Shown here: positions 50,665 to 60,500 of the stretch, one piece after another
How the letters are laid out: each line of letters opens with the position of its first letter
How positions within the stretch are numbered: the stretch's first letter is position 1
Assembly (NCBI RefSeq): GCF_003416895.1
Contig: NZ_QVIO01000011.1
Location: 24,824 to 88,823, forward strand
Length of the DNA: 64,000 nucleotides
Source of the DNA: Duganella sp. BJB476
GTDB taxonomy: Bacteria > Pseudomonadota > Gammaproteobacteria > Burkholderiales > Burkholderiaceae_D
Reading direction: 5' to 3'
Made by a program: the position numbers and the translations under genes
The notes under the pieces: generated by a model
What the model saw: only the letters and a program-made list of their open reading frames with translations
Told to the model about the DNA's origin: nothing
Database searches by the model: none

Positions 50665-51522
50665 ATGGTCCGCCCACTCCGACTCGAATTTCCCGGTGCG
50701 CTGTATCACGTCACTTGCCGCGGCAACCGACGTGAGGATATTTTTCGCGATCGCGTGGACCGCCTGGTATGGCTGGAAGAAATGGAACGCGTATGCCGGC
50801 GCTTTCATTTCCTGATCCACGCCTTTTGCCAGATGACGAACCACTACCACGTGCTGATCGAGACTCCCGAAGGCAATCTCGGGCGAGGCATGCGCCATTT
50901 GAATAGCGCGTATTCGCAGTACTACAATCGCCGCCACGAATTGGTCGGGCACGTTTTGCAGGGCCGTTATCACGCCATCCTGGTGCAGAAGGACAGCTAC
51001 CTGCGCGAACTGGCGCGCTATATCGTCTTGAATCCCGTGCGGGCCAGTGCAGTGGCGGCACCCGGTGACTGGGAGTGGAGCAGCTACCGCGCCATGATGG
51101 GCGAGGCGCCGGAGGCCGCCTGGATGACGACGAGCTGGCTATTGGCCTGTTTCGGCCCGGACCAGATCGCCGCGAGGCAAGCCTATCACCGGTTTGTCAT
51201 GGCCGGCTTGCATGCGGACAGCCCGCTGAAGAAAGTAAGTTTCCGCTGCATTTTAGGTGACGAGACCTTCATTGCCCGCCACAGGGAGTCCGCGCAAGAA
51301 CCCAGGTCGGCAGAGATAGCACGCGTGCAAAGGCGGGCCCTTGCCCTGTCGCTGGAGGAATATGCCGCAACGTTCGCGCCGCGCGCAGCCGCCATGGCGC
51401 AGGCCTATCGGTCGACCGCGTTTTCGATGCAGCAAATCGCCGCGTATTTCGGCGTCTCGGTTAAAACGGTAAGCCGCGCTGTCGCCGCGTCGGAACTCAC
51501 CGAGAACCGGCACGACGGATGA
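50665..51522 (+). CDS. REP-associated tyrosine transposase (Y1 HUH family)
   Basis: 285 residues. N-terminal PLRLEFPGALYHVTCRGNRR, the HUH motif in MTNHYHVLIET and the region with the catalytic Tyr, DSYLRELARYIVLNPVRAS, are intact. The C-terminal end carries a helix-turn-helix-like segment (FSMQQIAAYFGVSVKTVSRAV). RAYTs recognise REP hairpins as single-stranded DNA. The gene fills the space between the inverted repeats, its stop touching the right one. Confidence 0.92.
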   Translation: MVRPLRLEFPGALYHVTCRGNRREDIFRDRVDRLVWLEEMERVCRRFHFLIHAFCQMTNHYHVLIETPEGNLGRGMRHLNSAYSQYYNRRHELVGHVLQGRYHAILVQKDSYLRELARYIVLNPVRASAVAAPGDWEWSSYRAMMGEAPEAAWMTTSWLLACFGPDQIAARQAYHRFVMAGLHADSPLKKVSFRCILGDETFIARHRESAQEPRSAEIARVQRRALALSLEEYAATFAPRAAAMAQAYRSTAFSMQQIAAYFGVSVKTVSRAVAASELTENRHDG

Positions 51523-51553
51523 GGTCGTGTCCGAATGTCAGACTTGACCCCGG
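51521..51553 (-). repeat. Right terminal inverted repeat of RAYT element
   Basis: Counterpart of 50544-50576. Includes the stop codon (51538-51540) of the leftward thioredoxin-like gene. Confidence 0.85.
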
Positions 51554-52827
51554 AGTTTTTGGAGCTGGGAGTGGTTGCGCTGTTGGTGGGCGTCGGCGCC
51601 GGCGGTGTCGATGTCGGCGCGCAGGCCCCGGCGGGCTTGCTCGATGCAGGCGCTGTCTTGCGGCGCCAGTTCCAACAGGCTGAGCAGGTAGGTGACGCCC
51701 CATTGCAGGCGCGTCGCCGGACCGACCGCCGCTTGCCATGCCTTGCCGTACCAGTCCAGCACGCCCGCCGCGTCGCCGCGCCGCTTGGCGCTGGAGGCCA
51801 GGCTCAGCATGAAGTAGTACGGTGAGTGCGAGCGCGGCAGTTCGGCCAGCAGCACTTGTTCGGCTTGCGCCGGCAGGCCGGCGTCGTTCAGGGCGCTCAC
51901 CGCGGTGTTGACCAGCGTATGGCGTTCGTAGGGATCGGTGGATTCGGCCAGCGCCGCTTCCACCCGCAGGCGCACCTGCTCCTGCAAGCCTTGCGTCGGC
52001 GCCAGCAGGCGGCCCAGGCGCATTTGCAGGCGCGCCGCCGTCAAGCGGTCCGGCGCGCTGAGCCAGAAATCGTCGGCCCATTGCGCGGCCGTGGCGCCCA
52101 GCGCCGCCACCAGTTCTTCACGCCGCGTGGCGAATTTGATCAGGTTGACGCCGCTGTTGCCGAGGATGTCCATGTTGGACCGCGCCAGCCGCGCGTCGGC
52201 AAACACCTTCAGCAGCAAGGCGGCGTTGGCCGCGACGTCGACATCCTTGCCGGCCGTGGCCAGCTGCGCGTGCAGTTGCAGGCGCATGCCGGCGTCGGCG
52301 TCGTCGCAGGCGTGCACCAGCGCCAGCAGCGTCGGCGCGAGCGCGCGCGTGCCCAGCAAACGGCCTTCGTCGGTATCCCAGGAATAATGACTCAGCAGCG
52401 ACCATTCGCCGGCGCTGAGCTTGCGCTCGCCGGACAGGGCCGCCGCCAGCGCGGCCGACGCCGACGATCCGGCCGCATACACGGCCAGCGCTACATCGAA
52501 CGCGGCCGTGAACAGTTCGCCGTCCAGCTCGCACGGCAGGCGCGTGATTTCGCCGCCGTCCGGCGCGTACAGCACCAGCGTCGGATAGCTGCGCAAGCCG
52601 TATTGCGCGGCCAGCGCCTGCGCGCCGGCGCTGTCGCCGTCGAGGTGGTAGCACACCACCGACGCCGTCCGCTGGACGAACTCGTCGCGCGCAAAAATAT
52701 CGGATTTGACCCGGTTGCAGGGCGGGCACCAGACCGCGCCCCAGTACAGGAACAGCGGCCGTTGCTGCGCCGCCGCCAGTGCGAATGCGGTGTCGAGGCC
52801 GCCGTGCTGCCAGTCGATCGCCGCCAT
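51538..52827 (-). CDS. Thioredoxin-like family protein, 3' end within the RAYT repeat
   Basis: 429 residues from ATG at 52827, 5 bp after the folE stop; a longer reading frame through folE is spurious. The N-terminal 130 residues are thioredoxin-like, with the redox motif WGAVWCPPCNRVK near residue 33 and YGLRSYPTLVLYAPDGGE. The remainder is helical, Ala/Leu-rich, and looks like a repeat or scaffold domain. The last codons (LRGQV and stop) come from the mobile element's terminal repeat, so the native C-terminus may have been replaced. No signal peptide. Confidence 0.85.
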   Translation of the reverse strand: MAAIDWQHGGLDTAFALAAAQQRPLFLYWGAVWCPPCNRVKSDIFARDEFVQRTASVVCYHLDGDSAGAQALAAQYGLRSYPTLVLYAPDGGEITRLPCELDGELFTAAFDVALAVYAAGSSASAALAAALSGERKLSAGEWSLLSHYSWDTDEGRLLGTRALAPTLLALVHACDDADAGMRLQLHAQLATAGKDVDVAANAALLLKVFADARLARSNMDILGNSGVNLIKFATRREELVAALGATAAQWADDFWLSAPDRLTAARLQMRLGRLLAPTQGLQEQVRLRVEAALAESTDPYERHTLVNTAVSALNDAGLPAQAEQVLLAELPRSHSPYYFMLSLASSAKRRGDAAGVLDWYGKAWQAAVGPATRLQWGVTYLLSLLELAPQDSACIEQARRGLRADIDTAGADAHQQRNHSQLQKLRGQV

Positions 52828-52832
52828 GCCGC

Positions 52833-53399
52833 TTAGTTCTCGCGCGCCAGGGCCAGGAATTCGGTGCGCATCGCCAGGTTGGGCTGCAACTCGCCGAGCA
52901 TGGCCGAGGTGACGGTTTCTTCGCCCGGCGTGCGGATGCCGCGGCTTTCCATGCACAGGTGGCGGCACTTGACGACCACGCCGACCGCCTTCGGTTCCAG
53001 CACTTCCATCAGCGCGTTGGCGATCTGCATGGTCATGCGTTCCTGCACCTGCAGGCGCTTGGCGAAGCAGTCCACCAGGCGGGTCAGCTTGGACAGGCCG
53101 ACGATCTTGCCGTTCGGGACGTAGCCGACCGTGGCCTTGCCGAAGAACGGCGCCAGGTGGTGTTCGCAATGGCTGTAGACCGGGATGCCGCGCACCACGA
53201 TCAGTTCGTTGTACTGCTCGGCGCCGTCTTCGAAGGCTTTCAGCAGCTCGACCGGATCCTGGCCGTAGCCGGAGGTCCAGTGTTTCCATGCCTTGCTGAC
53301 GCGCGCCGGCGTTTCCACCAGGCCTGGACGGTCGGGATCTTCACCGAAACTGGCGAGCAGACGACGCCAGTCGCCTTCCGAGAATTCTTTTTGAGACAT
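52833..53399 (-). CDS. folE: GTP cyclohydrolase I
   Basis: 188-residue enzyme that converts GTP to dihydroneopterin triphosphate, the first step of folate (tetrahydropterin) synthesis. Key motifs: SHCEHHLAPFFGKATVGYVPN (Zn and catalytic His/Cys), LSKLTRLVDCFAKRLQVQERMT and CRHLCMESRGI with the other Zn cysteine. Slightly short at the N-terminus compared with E. coli FolE but complete in the core. First gene of a pair with the thioredoxin-like gene. Confidence 0.97.
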   Translation of the reverse strand: MSQKEFSEGDWRRLLASFGEDPDRPGLVETPARVSKAWKHWTSGYGQDPVELLKAFEDGAEQYNELIVVRGIPVYSHCEHHLAPFFGKATVGYVPNGKIVGLSKLTRLVDCFAKRLQVQERMTMQIANALMEVLEPKAVGVVVKCRHLCMESRGIRTPGEETVTSAMLGELQPNLAMRTEFLALAREN

Positions 53400-53468
53400 G
53401 ATGAAACACCTTTTTTTTACGATTGCCGACAGTATATAGAAATCCGCGGCAGCGCACCCGCTAAGGCC

Positions 53469-54290
53469 TCAGCCTCCCGGCCGGTTGGCCTTCAGCAGCG
53501 CGGCGGCGATCGACACCGTGGTGGTCATGTCCGGCCACTCCGGATCGCCCGGCCCGAACCAGCGCGCATCGGCGATTTCGGTCGGATCGACGCGGATCTC
53601 GCCGTCCAGGTACTCGGCCGTGTAGGCGATCATCAGCGAATGCGGGAACGGCCACGACTGGCTGCCGAAATACTTCAAATCGCGCACCCGCAGCCCGACC
53701 TCCTCGTACACCTCGCGGTGCACCGCCTCCTCGATCGATTCGCCCGCCTCCAGGAAGCCGGCCAGCGCCGTGTAGCGCTTGTACGGCGCGTTCGAGTGCA
53801 TGGCCAGCAGCACCTGTTCGCCCTTGCGTATCAACACCATCATCGCCGGCGAGATGCGCGGATAGGCGCTCATGCCGCAGGCCGGGCATTGGTAGCAGCG
53901 CTCGCCCTCCAGCTGGCGCATCGGCGTGGCGCAGGCGCCGCAATAGCGATGCGTGCGGGCCCAGTCGGCCAGCTGGAAGGCCCGGCCCGCCAGCGCCGCG
54001 AAACCATCGTCCACCAGGCCGAACAGCGAGCGCAGGCCGTGATAGCCATACTCCGGCCCCGGTAGTTCCGGCTGATCGACCCACGCCAGCTGATAGTAGC
54101 GGCCTTCCCACTCGCCCAGCGCGTGGAAGCGCTCCGGCGGCAATTTCAGCGCCGCCACCGCCTGCCGGTCGGGCAAACCCAGGATTTCGTTGCGCAAAAG
54201 CAACTCTCCGCGATGGAACACGAAAGTTAGCGGATAGTCATGATCCCGGGGACGGATCAGCGGCGTAAATGTGGCGGGCGTCAGCAGCAT
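53469..54290 (-). CDS. nudC: NAD(+) diphosphatase / NAD-RNA decapping hydrolase NudC
   Basis: 273-residue Nudix hydrolase. Four-cysteine zinc ribbon CGACATPM...CYQCPACG, Nudix box GFLEAGESIEEAVHREVYEEVG, and the NADH-pyrophosphatase signature SQSWPFPHSLM, all in the usual order. It cleaves NAD(H) to NMN(H) and AMP and can remove NAD caps from RNA (family knowledge). Separate from folE by 69 bp. Confidence 0.96.
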   Translation of the reverse strand: MLLTPATFTPLIRPRDHDYPLTFVFHRGELLLRNEILGLPDRQAVAALKLPPERFHALGEWEGRYYQLAWVDQPELPGPEYGYHGLRSLFGLVDDGFAALAGRAFQLADWARTHRYCGACATPMRQLEGERCYQCPACGMSAYPRISPAMMVLIRKGEQVLLAMHSNAPYKRYTALAGFLEAGESIEEAVHREVYEEVGLRVRDLKYFGSQSWPFPHSLMIAYTAEYLDGEIRVDPTEIADARWFGPGDPEWPDMTTTVSIAAALLKANRPGG

Positions 54291-54500
54291 GGCGGGGAGG
54301 GCTCGGGGTTAATCGCAAGACATGATCTTACAGTGTTTCCTAAATGATTATTTTGAGTGGTGAGTGTGATGACACCGGATAACGCAGAAAACGCGCTAAG
54401 TCATTGTTTTCAGGCCAAGATTTAAACCATTTTTGGCCCTGTGCTCTCCGCATGGGGTCGATTGGCGGTACTATATATTTCCGTAAGGAGAACACTTAAC

Positions 54501-57500
54501 ATGCCATCAATCGTACCTGGTTTAACGACCGACCAAATCGCCAGCCTGCAGTCGCTTCAGATCGCCTCGATGACGACTGCCGACATCCAGCTGCTCACGA
54601 CCCTGCAAATGACCGCATGGAACACGGAGCAGCTCGGCTATTTTGGTAGCAACCAGTTGCGCGCGCTGTCCACGCAGAACCTGCAGGCGCTGAACACCCA
54701 GCAGCTCGGGTATGGCATCACCACCCAACAAATCCTGGCGCTGTCTACCGGACAGCTGCTCAGCCTGACGACCAACCAGCTGGTCAACGGCCTGACCACC
54801 ACCCAGTTCGCCGCGCTGGCGACCGCGCAGCTGACCACGCTGGGCAGCGCGCAACTGGCCCTGCTCGGCACTGGCGACATCGCCGCGCTGAAGACGCAAT
54901 CGCTGGCCTCGCTGGGCACCCAGCAGCTGCGCGGCTTGCGCACCGACCAGATCGCAGCGCTGGACAGCAGCCAGAGCGCCGCGCTAAAAACCAGCCAGAT
55001 CGCCGCCTTGACCAGCAACCAGCTGGCCAGCTTCGACACCGAAGACGTCGCCGCGCTGGGCACGCAGCAACTGGTCGCCCTCGGCACCAGCCTGCTGAGC
55101 GCGCTGACCACCGGCCAGATGGCCGCCTTGAACACCGCCCAGGCCGGCAGCCTGGCAACCCAGCAGATCGCCGTGCTCGGCAGCGACCAGTTGGCCGCGC
55201 TCGGCACCAGCGGCTTCGCCGCATTGAAAACGTCGCAGATCGCCGCCCTGACCACCAAGCAATTCGTCGCGCTGAGCACCGACCAGATCGTCGCGCTGAC
55301 CACCGCGCAAACGGCCGCGCTGACCACCCTGCAGCTGGCGCAGATGTCCAGCGCCCAGCTGGCCGCGATGGAAACCCAGGACTTCGCCGCGCTGAAGAGC
55401 CAGCAGCTCAACGCGCTCAACACCAGCACCACCGCCGTGCTCAGCACCGACCAGATCGCCGCGCTCAGCACCGCCCAGGTCGCCGCGCTGAAGACCAGCC
55501 AGGTACGCGGCCTGAGCACCGACCAGATCGTCGCCCTGACCACCGCGCAAATCGGCGCGCTGACCAGCGCGCAACTGATCGTGCTGACGTCCGACCAGAT
55601 CGCCGCCATCGAAACGCGCGACATCGCCGCGATGAAATCATCGCAGTTCGCCGCCATGGCCACGGCCCAGGTCAACGCGCTGGGCACCGCCCAGGTGCAG
55701 GCGCTGACCACCGCGCAAGCCTCGGCCCTGACCACCCAGCAAATGGCCGCGCTCGGCACCAGCTGGATCGCCGCACTGGAAACGGCCGACCTGGCCGCGC
55801 TCAAGACCCACCAGATCGCCGCCATCGCCAGCAACGGCATCGCCGCGCTCGGCACCGACCAGGTCGCCGCGTTGACGACGCTGCAGATCGGCGCGCTGAA
55901 GAGCTCGCAACTGGCGGCGCTGGACACCGACCAGATCGCCGTGCTGAGCTCGAACCAGGTGATCGGCCTGGGCACGCAGCAAGTGGCCGCGCTGTCGACC
56001 AAGCAACTGGCCGCGATGAGCACCACCAATTTCGCCGCGCTGCGCTCGCAATCGCTGGTCGCCATGGGCACCAGCCTGATCGCCGCGCTGACCACCGACC
56101 AGATCGTCGCACTGACCACCGCCCAGGCTGGAGCGCTGAGTTCGCTGCAACTGGCGGCGCTGTCCAGCGCCCAGCTGACCGCGATGCAAAGCCAGGACCT
56201 GGCCGCGCTGAAGACCCAGCAACTGGCCGGCCTGAGCACCAGCAACCTGCACAGCCTGGGCACCGACCAGGTCGCCGCGCTGACCACGGCGCAACTGGCC
56301 GCCCTGTCGACCCAGCAGCTGAACGCGCTCGACACCGACCAGATCGTCAGCCTGACCACCGCCCAAGCCGCTTCGCTGACCACCCGCCAGGTCGCCGCGC
56401 TGGGCAGCAACGCCATCGCCGCCCTGGAAACCCGCGACGTCGCCGCGCTGAAGAGCGCGCAACTGGCCGCGCTGGGCAGCAACCAGATCGCCGCGCTGGG
56501 CACCGACCAGATCGTCGCGCTGGGCACCGCGCAGTTCGCCTCGCTGGGCACCCAGCAAGTGGCCGCGCTCGGTTCCGACCAGGTCGCCGCGATGGAGACC
56601 GTGGACTTGCTGGCGCTGCGCTCGCAACAAGCCTCCGCGCTGAGCACCGCCGCCGTCGCCGCGCTGACCACGGCGCAGTTCGCCGCGCTGAGCAGCATCC
56701 AGCTGGCCAACTTCACCACCGCCCAGGTCGCCGCGTTGACGACCGACCAGATCGTCGCGCTGACCACGCTGCAAGCGGGCCAGCTGGCCACCCGTGAAAT
56801 CGCCGCGCTGTCGACCAATCAGTTGAACGCGCTGGAAACGGCCGACTTCGCCGCGCTGAAGACCGCGCAAATCATCGCGCTGACGTCGGCACAGATCGCC
56901 GCGCTGAGCACCGACCTGATCGTCGCCCTGACCACCGCGCAAGCGGGCGCGCTGACGCCGGTGCAGCTGAACGCCTTGAGCAGCGACCAGCTGGCCGCCA
57001 TGGAAACCCAGGACTTCGCCGCGCTGAAGACCAGCCAGCTGCTGGGCCTGGGCACCAAGTCGATCGCCACGCTGACGCCGGGCCAGGTCGGCGCGCTGCA
57101 AACCTCGCAGATCGCGCAGCTGACCTCGGACCAGATCCAGGTGCTCAGCTCGATCCAGCTGGGCGCGCTGACCACACTGCAGGTGAACGCCCTCAGCACC
57201 GTCCAGATCGGCTACCTGCTGACCAGCCAGATCGCCGTGCTGACCACGGCCGACTGGGCCGCGCTGAAATCGTCGCAGCTGAACGCGCTGACGTCGAAGC
57301 AGATCGCCGCCGTCACCACCGACCAGATCGTCGCGCTGAGCACCGCGCAGGCGAGCAACCTGAACACGCAACAGCTGGCGCTGCTGTCGACCGACCAGCT
57401 GGTCGCGATGGAAACGCTGGACCTGGCCGCGCTGAAATCGAACCAGATCGCCGGCCTCGGCACGTCCGCCGTCGCCGCGCTGACCACCGCCCAATGGCAG

Positions 57501-60500
57501 GCACTGAAAACGTTGCAAACCGCCGCGCTGACCACCAGGCAGATCGCCGCCGTCACCACCGACCAGATCGTCGCGCTGACCACGGCGCAGGCGTCCAACC
57601 TGAGCACGCAGCAAGTGGCCGCGCTGTCGACCGACCAGCTGCTGGCGATCGAGACCGACGACCTGGCCGCGCTGAAGACCGCGCAACTGGCCGCCATCGG
57701 CACCGCCCAGATCAGGCTGTTGAGCACCAACCAGATCGTCGCCCTGGGCACCGCCCAATACGCCGGCCTGAGCTCGCGCCAGCTGCAAGCGCTGACCAGC
57801 GACCAGCTGGACGCCATGGAAACGCGCGACCTGGCCTCGCTGAAAACCTCGCAACTGATCGGCCTGGGCAGCGACCAGCTGAACGCGCTGACCAGCGACC
57901 AGGTGGCCGCCTTGACCACCATCCAGCTCAACGGCCTGAGCACCGCGCAACTGGCCACGCTGAGCACCACCCAGATCGCCGCCATGGCCACCGCGCAAGT
58001 GGCCTCGCTGGCCACCGCGCAAGTGGCGCTGCTGGGCAGCGACCAGCTGCTGGCGCTGGGCACGCAAACGCTGTCGTTGCTGAAGACGGCGCAGATCGCC
58101 GCCCTCAAGACCGCGCAGATCGCCGCGCTCAACAGCGACCAGATCGCCGCGCTGAGCACCGCCCAGGTCAGCAACCTGACCACGCAGCAGATCGCCAGCT
58201 TCAGCAGCGACCAGGTGAACGCGCTGGAAAGCCAGGACTTCGCAGCACTGAAAACCGCGCAATTCGCCGCGCTGAGCACCGACGTCATCGCCAGCCTGAG
58301 CACCGCCCAGGCCGCCGCGCTGACCACGATCCAGGTGTCCAGCCTGAGCACGCGCCAGACCGCCGCGCTCGGCACCGCGCAAGTGGCGGTGCTGTCCAGC
58401 GCCGACATCGTCGCGCTGAAGACCGCCCAGTTGGCTGCGCTGACCACCGACCAGCTCGACGCGCTGCGCACCGACCAGTTCCGCCTGCTGACCGCCGCGC
58501 AAATGGCGGCGCTGAGCAGCGCCCAGTTCAAGTCGCTGACCACCGACCAGATCGTCGCGCTGAACACGCTGCAGGCGGGCAGCCTGGCCACCGCGCAAGT
58601 GCGCGCCATGACCGCCGGCCAGTTGGCCGCGCTGGAAACGCAGGACCTGGCCGCGTTCAAGACCCAGCAAGTGGCCGCGCTGAGCACAGACCAATTGATC
58701 TTGCTGAGCACCGGCCAGATCGCCGGCCTGAGCGTCACCCAAGTGAGCAACCTGAGCACGGCGCAAGTGGCGTCGCTGACCAACGGCCAGATGCTCGCGC
58801 TGGAAAGCCAGGACCTGGCCGCGCTGAAAACCGCGCAGCTGCAGGCACTCAACACCGACCAGCTGGACGCGCTGTCGACCGACCAGCTGCAAGCCATGAC
58901 GGTCGCGCAGTTGTCCTCACTAAGCACGGCGCAATTCCAGGGCCTGCTGACCTCGCAAATCACCTCGCTGACCACGGCGCAAGTGGCGGCGCTGGCCACC
59001 GGCCAGGTCGCCAGCCTGAGCGCCGGCCAGCTGGCAGCGCTGACCACCGATGAAGTGATCGCGCTGAAGACCACGCAGATCGCCTCGCTGAAGACCGCGC
59101 AAGTGCAGCTGCTGAGCACCGACCAGGTCGCCGCGCTGACCAGCCTCCAGGTCAGCGCCATGAGCACCGGCCAGCTGTCCTCGCTGACCACCGACCAGAT
59201 CGCCGCGCTGAGCACGGCCGACTTCGCCGCGCTGACCGCCGCCCAGTTGGGCGCGCTGGGCATGCTGAACAACCTGACCACCGACCAGATCCAGGCCTTG
59301 ACGCCGGTCCAGGTCGGCGGCCTGACGACGGCCCAGATCGCCGCGCTGAACACCGCCCAGATCGTCGCCCTGACCACCCGCCAGATCGGCAGCGTGAGCA
59401 CCGCCGGCGTGTCCATCCTGAACAGCGACCAGTTGCGCGCGCTGGAGCTGGCGGACCTGGCAGCGATGAACACCGCGCAGATCGTCGCCCTGGGCACCAA
59501 CCAAGTGACCGTGCTGACCACCGACCAGATCATGGCGCTGACCACGGCGCAAGCCGGCGGCCTGGCGACCGCGCAAGTGGCCGCGCTGAGCACCGACCAG
59601 GTGCGCGTGCTGACCACCGCCGACTTGCTGATGCTGCGGTCCGCGCAAATCGCCGCGCTGACCACCGACCAGATCGGCGCGCTGGTGATCGACCAGGTGC
59701 AGGTCCTGGGCGGCGCCCAGCTGAACGCGATGAGCAGCACCCAGTTCCAGTCGCTGAACTCGGACCAGATCATCGAACTGACCACGCAGCAATATCAATC
59801 GCTGGGCACGGCGCAGATCGCCATGCTGACCACCCAGCAACTGGCCGCGCTCGAACTGGAAGACCTGGCAGCGCTGAAGACCGCCCAGCTCGCCGCGCTC
59901 GGCACCGCCCAGGTGCAGTCGCTGACGGTCGACCGCATCGCCGCGCTGACCACCGCCCAGGCGCAATCGCTGAGCAGCAACCAGCTGCAGGCGCTGACCT
60001 CGGACCAGGTGCAGGCGCTGAACACCGACGACCTGCTGGCCCTGAAGGCCGCGCAAATCGTCGCGCTGACCAGCGACCAGCTGAATTCGCTGCTGGTGGG
60101 CCAGTGGCAGAGCCTGGGTTCGACCCAGCTCAACGGCCTGAGCACGACGCAATTCCATGCGCTGAGCACCGACCAGATCGTCCAGCTGAGCACGCAGCAA
60201 GTGTCCCAGCTGGCCACCGCGCAACTGGCGGCGCTGAGTTCCGACCAGCTCGGCGCCCTCGAGCTGGAAGACCTGGCCGCGCTGCTGACCGCCCAGATCG
60301 CCTCGCTGGCGACCTTGCAGATCAGCCAGCTGGGCCTGGCGCAGATCGGCGCGCTGACCACCTTGCAAGCGTCCTCGCTGGGCAGCAATCAGCTGATCGC
60401 GCTGAGCACCGACCAGCTGCAGGCGCTGGGCACCGACGACCTGGCGGCGCTGAAGACCGCGCAAGTGCAGGCGCTGACCACCAATCAGCTGGTGTCGCTG

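Larger units (their letters stand above)
50544..51553 (+). mobile_element. RAYT-type mobile element with 33-bp terminal inverted repeats
   Basis: About 1010 bp bounded by near-identical inverted repeats (50544-50576 and 51521-51553; one mismatch in 33). The repeat itself folds into a small REP-like hairpin around attcg. One REP-associated tyrosine transposase lies between them. The right repeat overlaps the 3' end of the thioredoxin-like gene and supplies its stop. No target-site duplication is obvious. Confidence 0.75.

Noticed and set aside
51538..53289. 583-residue reading of the thioredoxin-like gene extending through folE
   Set aside because: The N-terminal 150 residues are a shadow of folE. 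The real start is ATG at 52827, followed at once by thioredoxin-like sequence.
54413..54438. GGCCAA-N14-TTGGCC upstream of the giant gene as an operator
   Set aside because: Six-bp arms around a long gap, expected by chance in a GC-rich genome; no further support.
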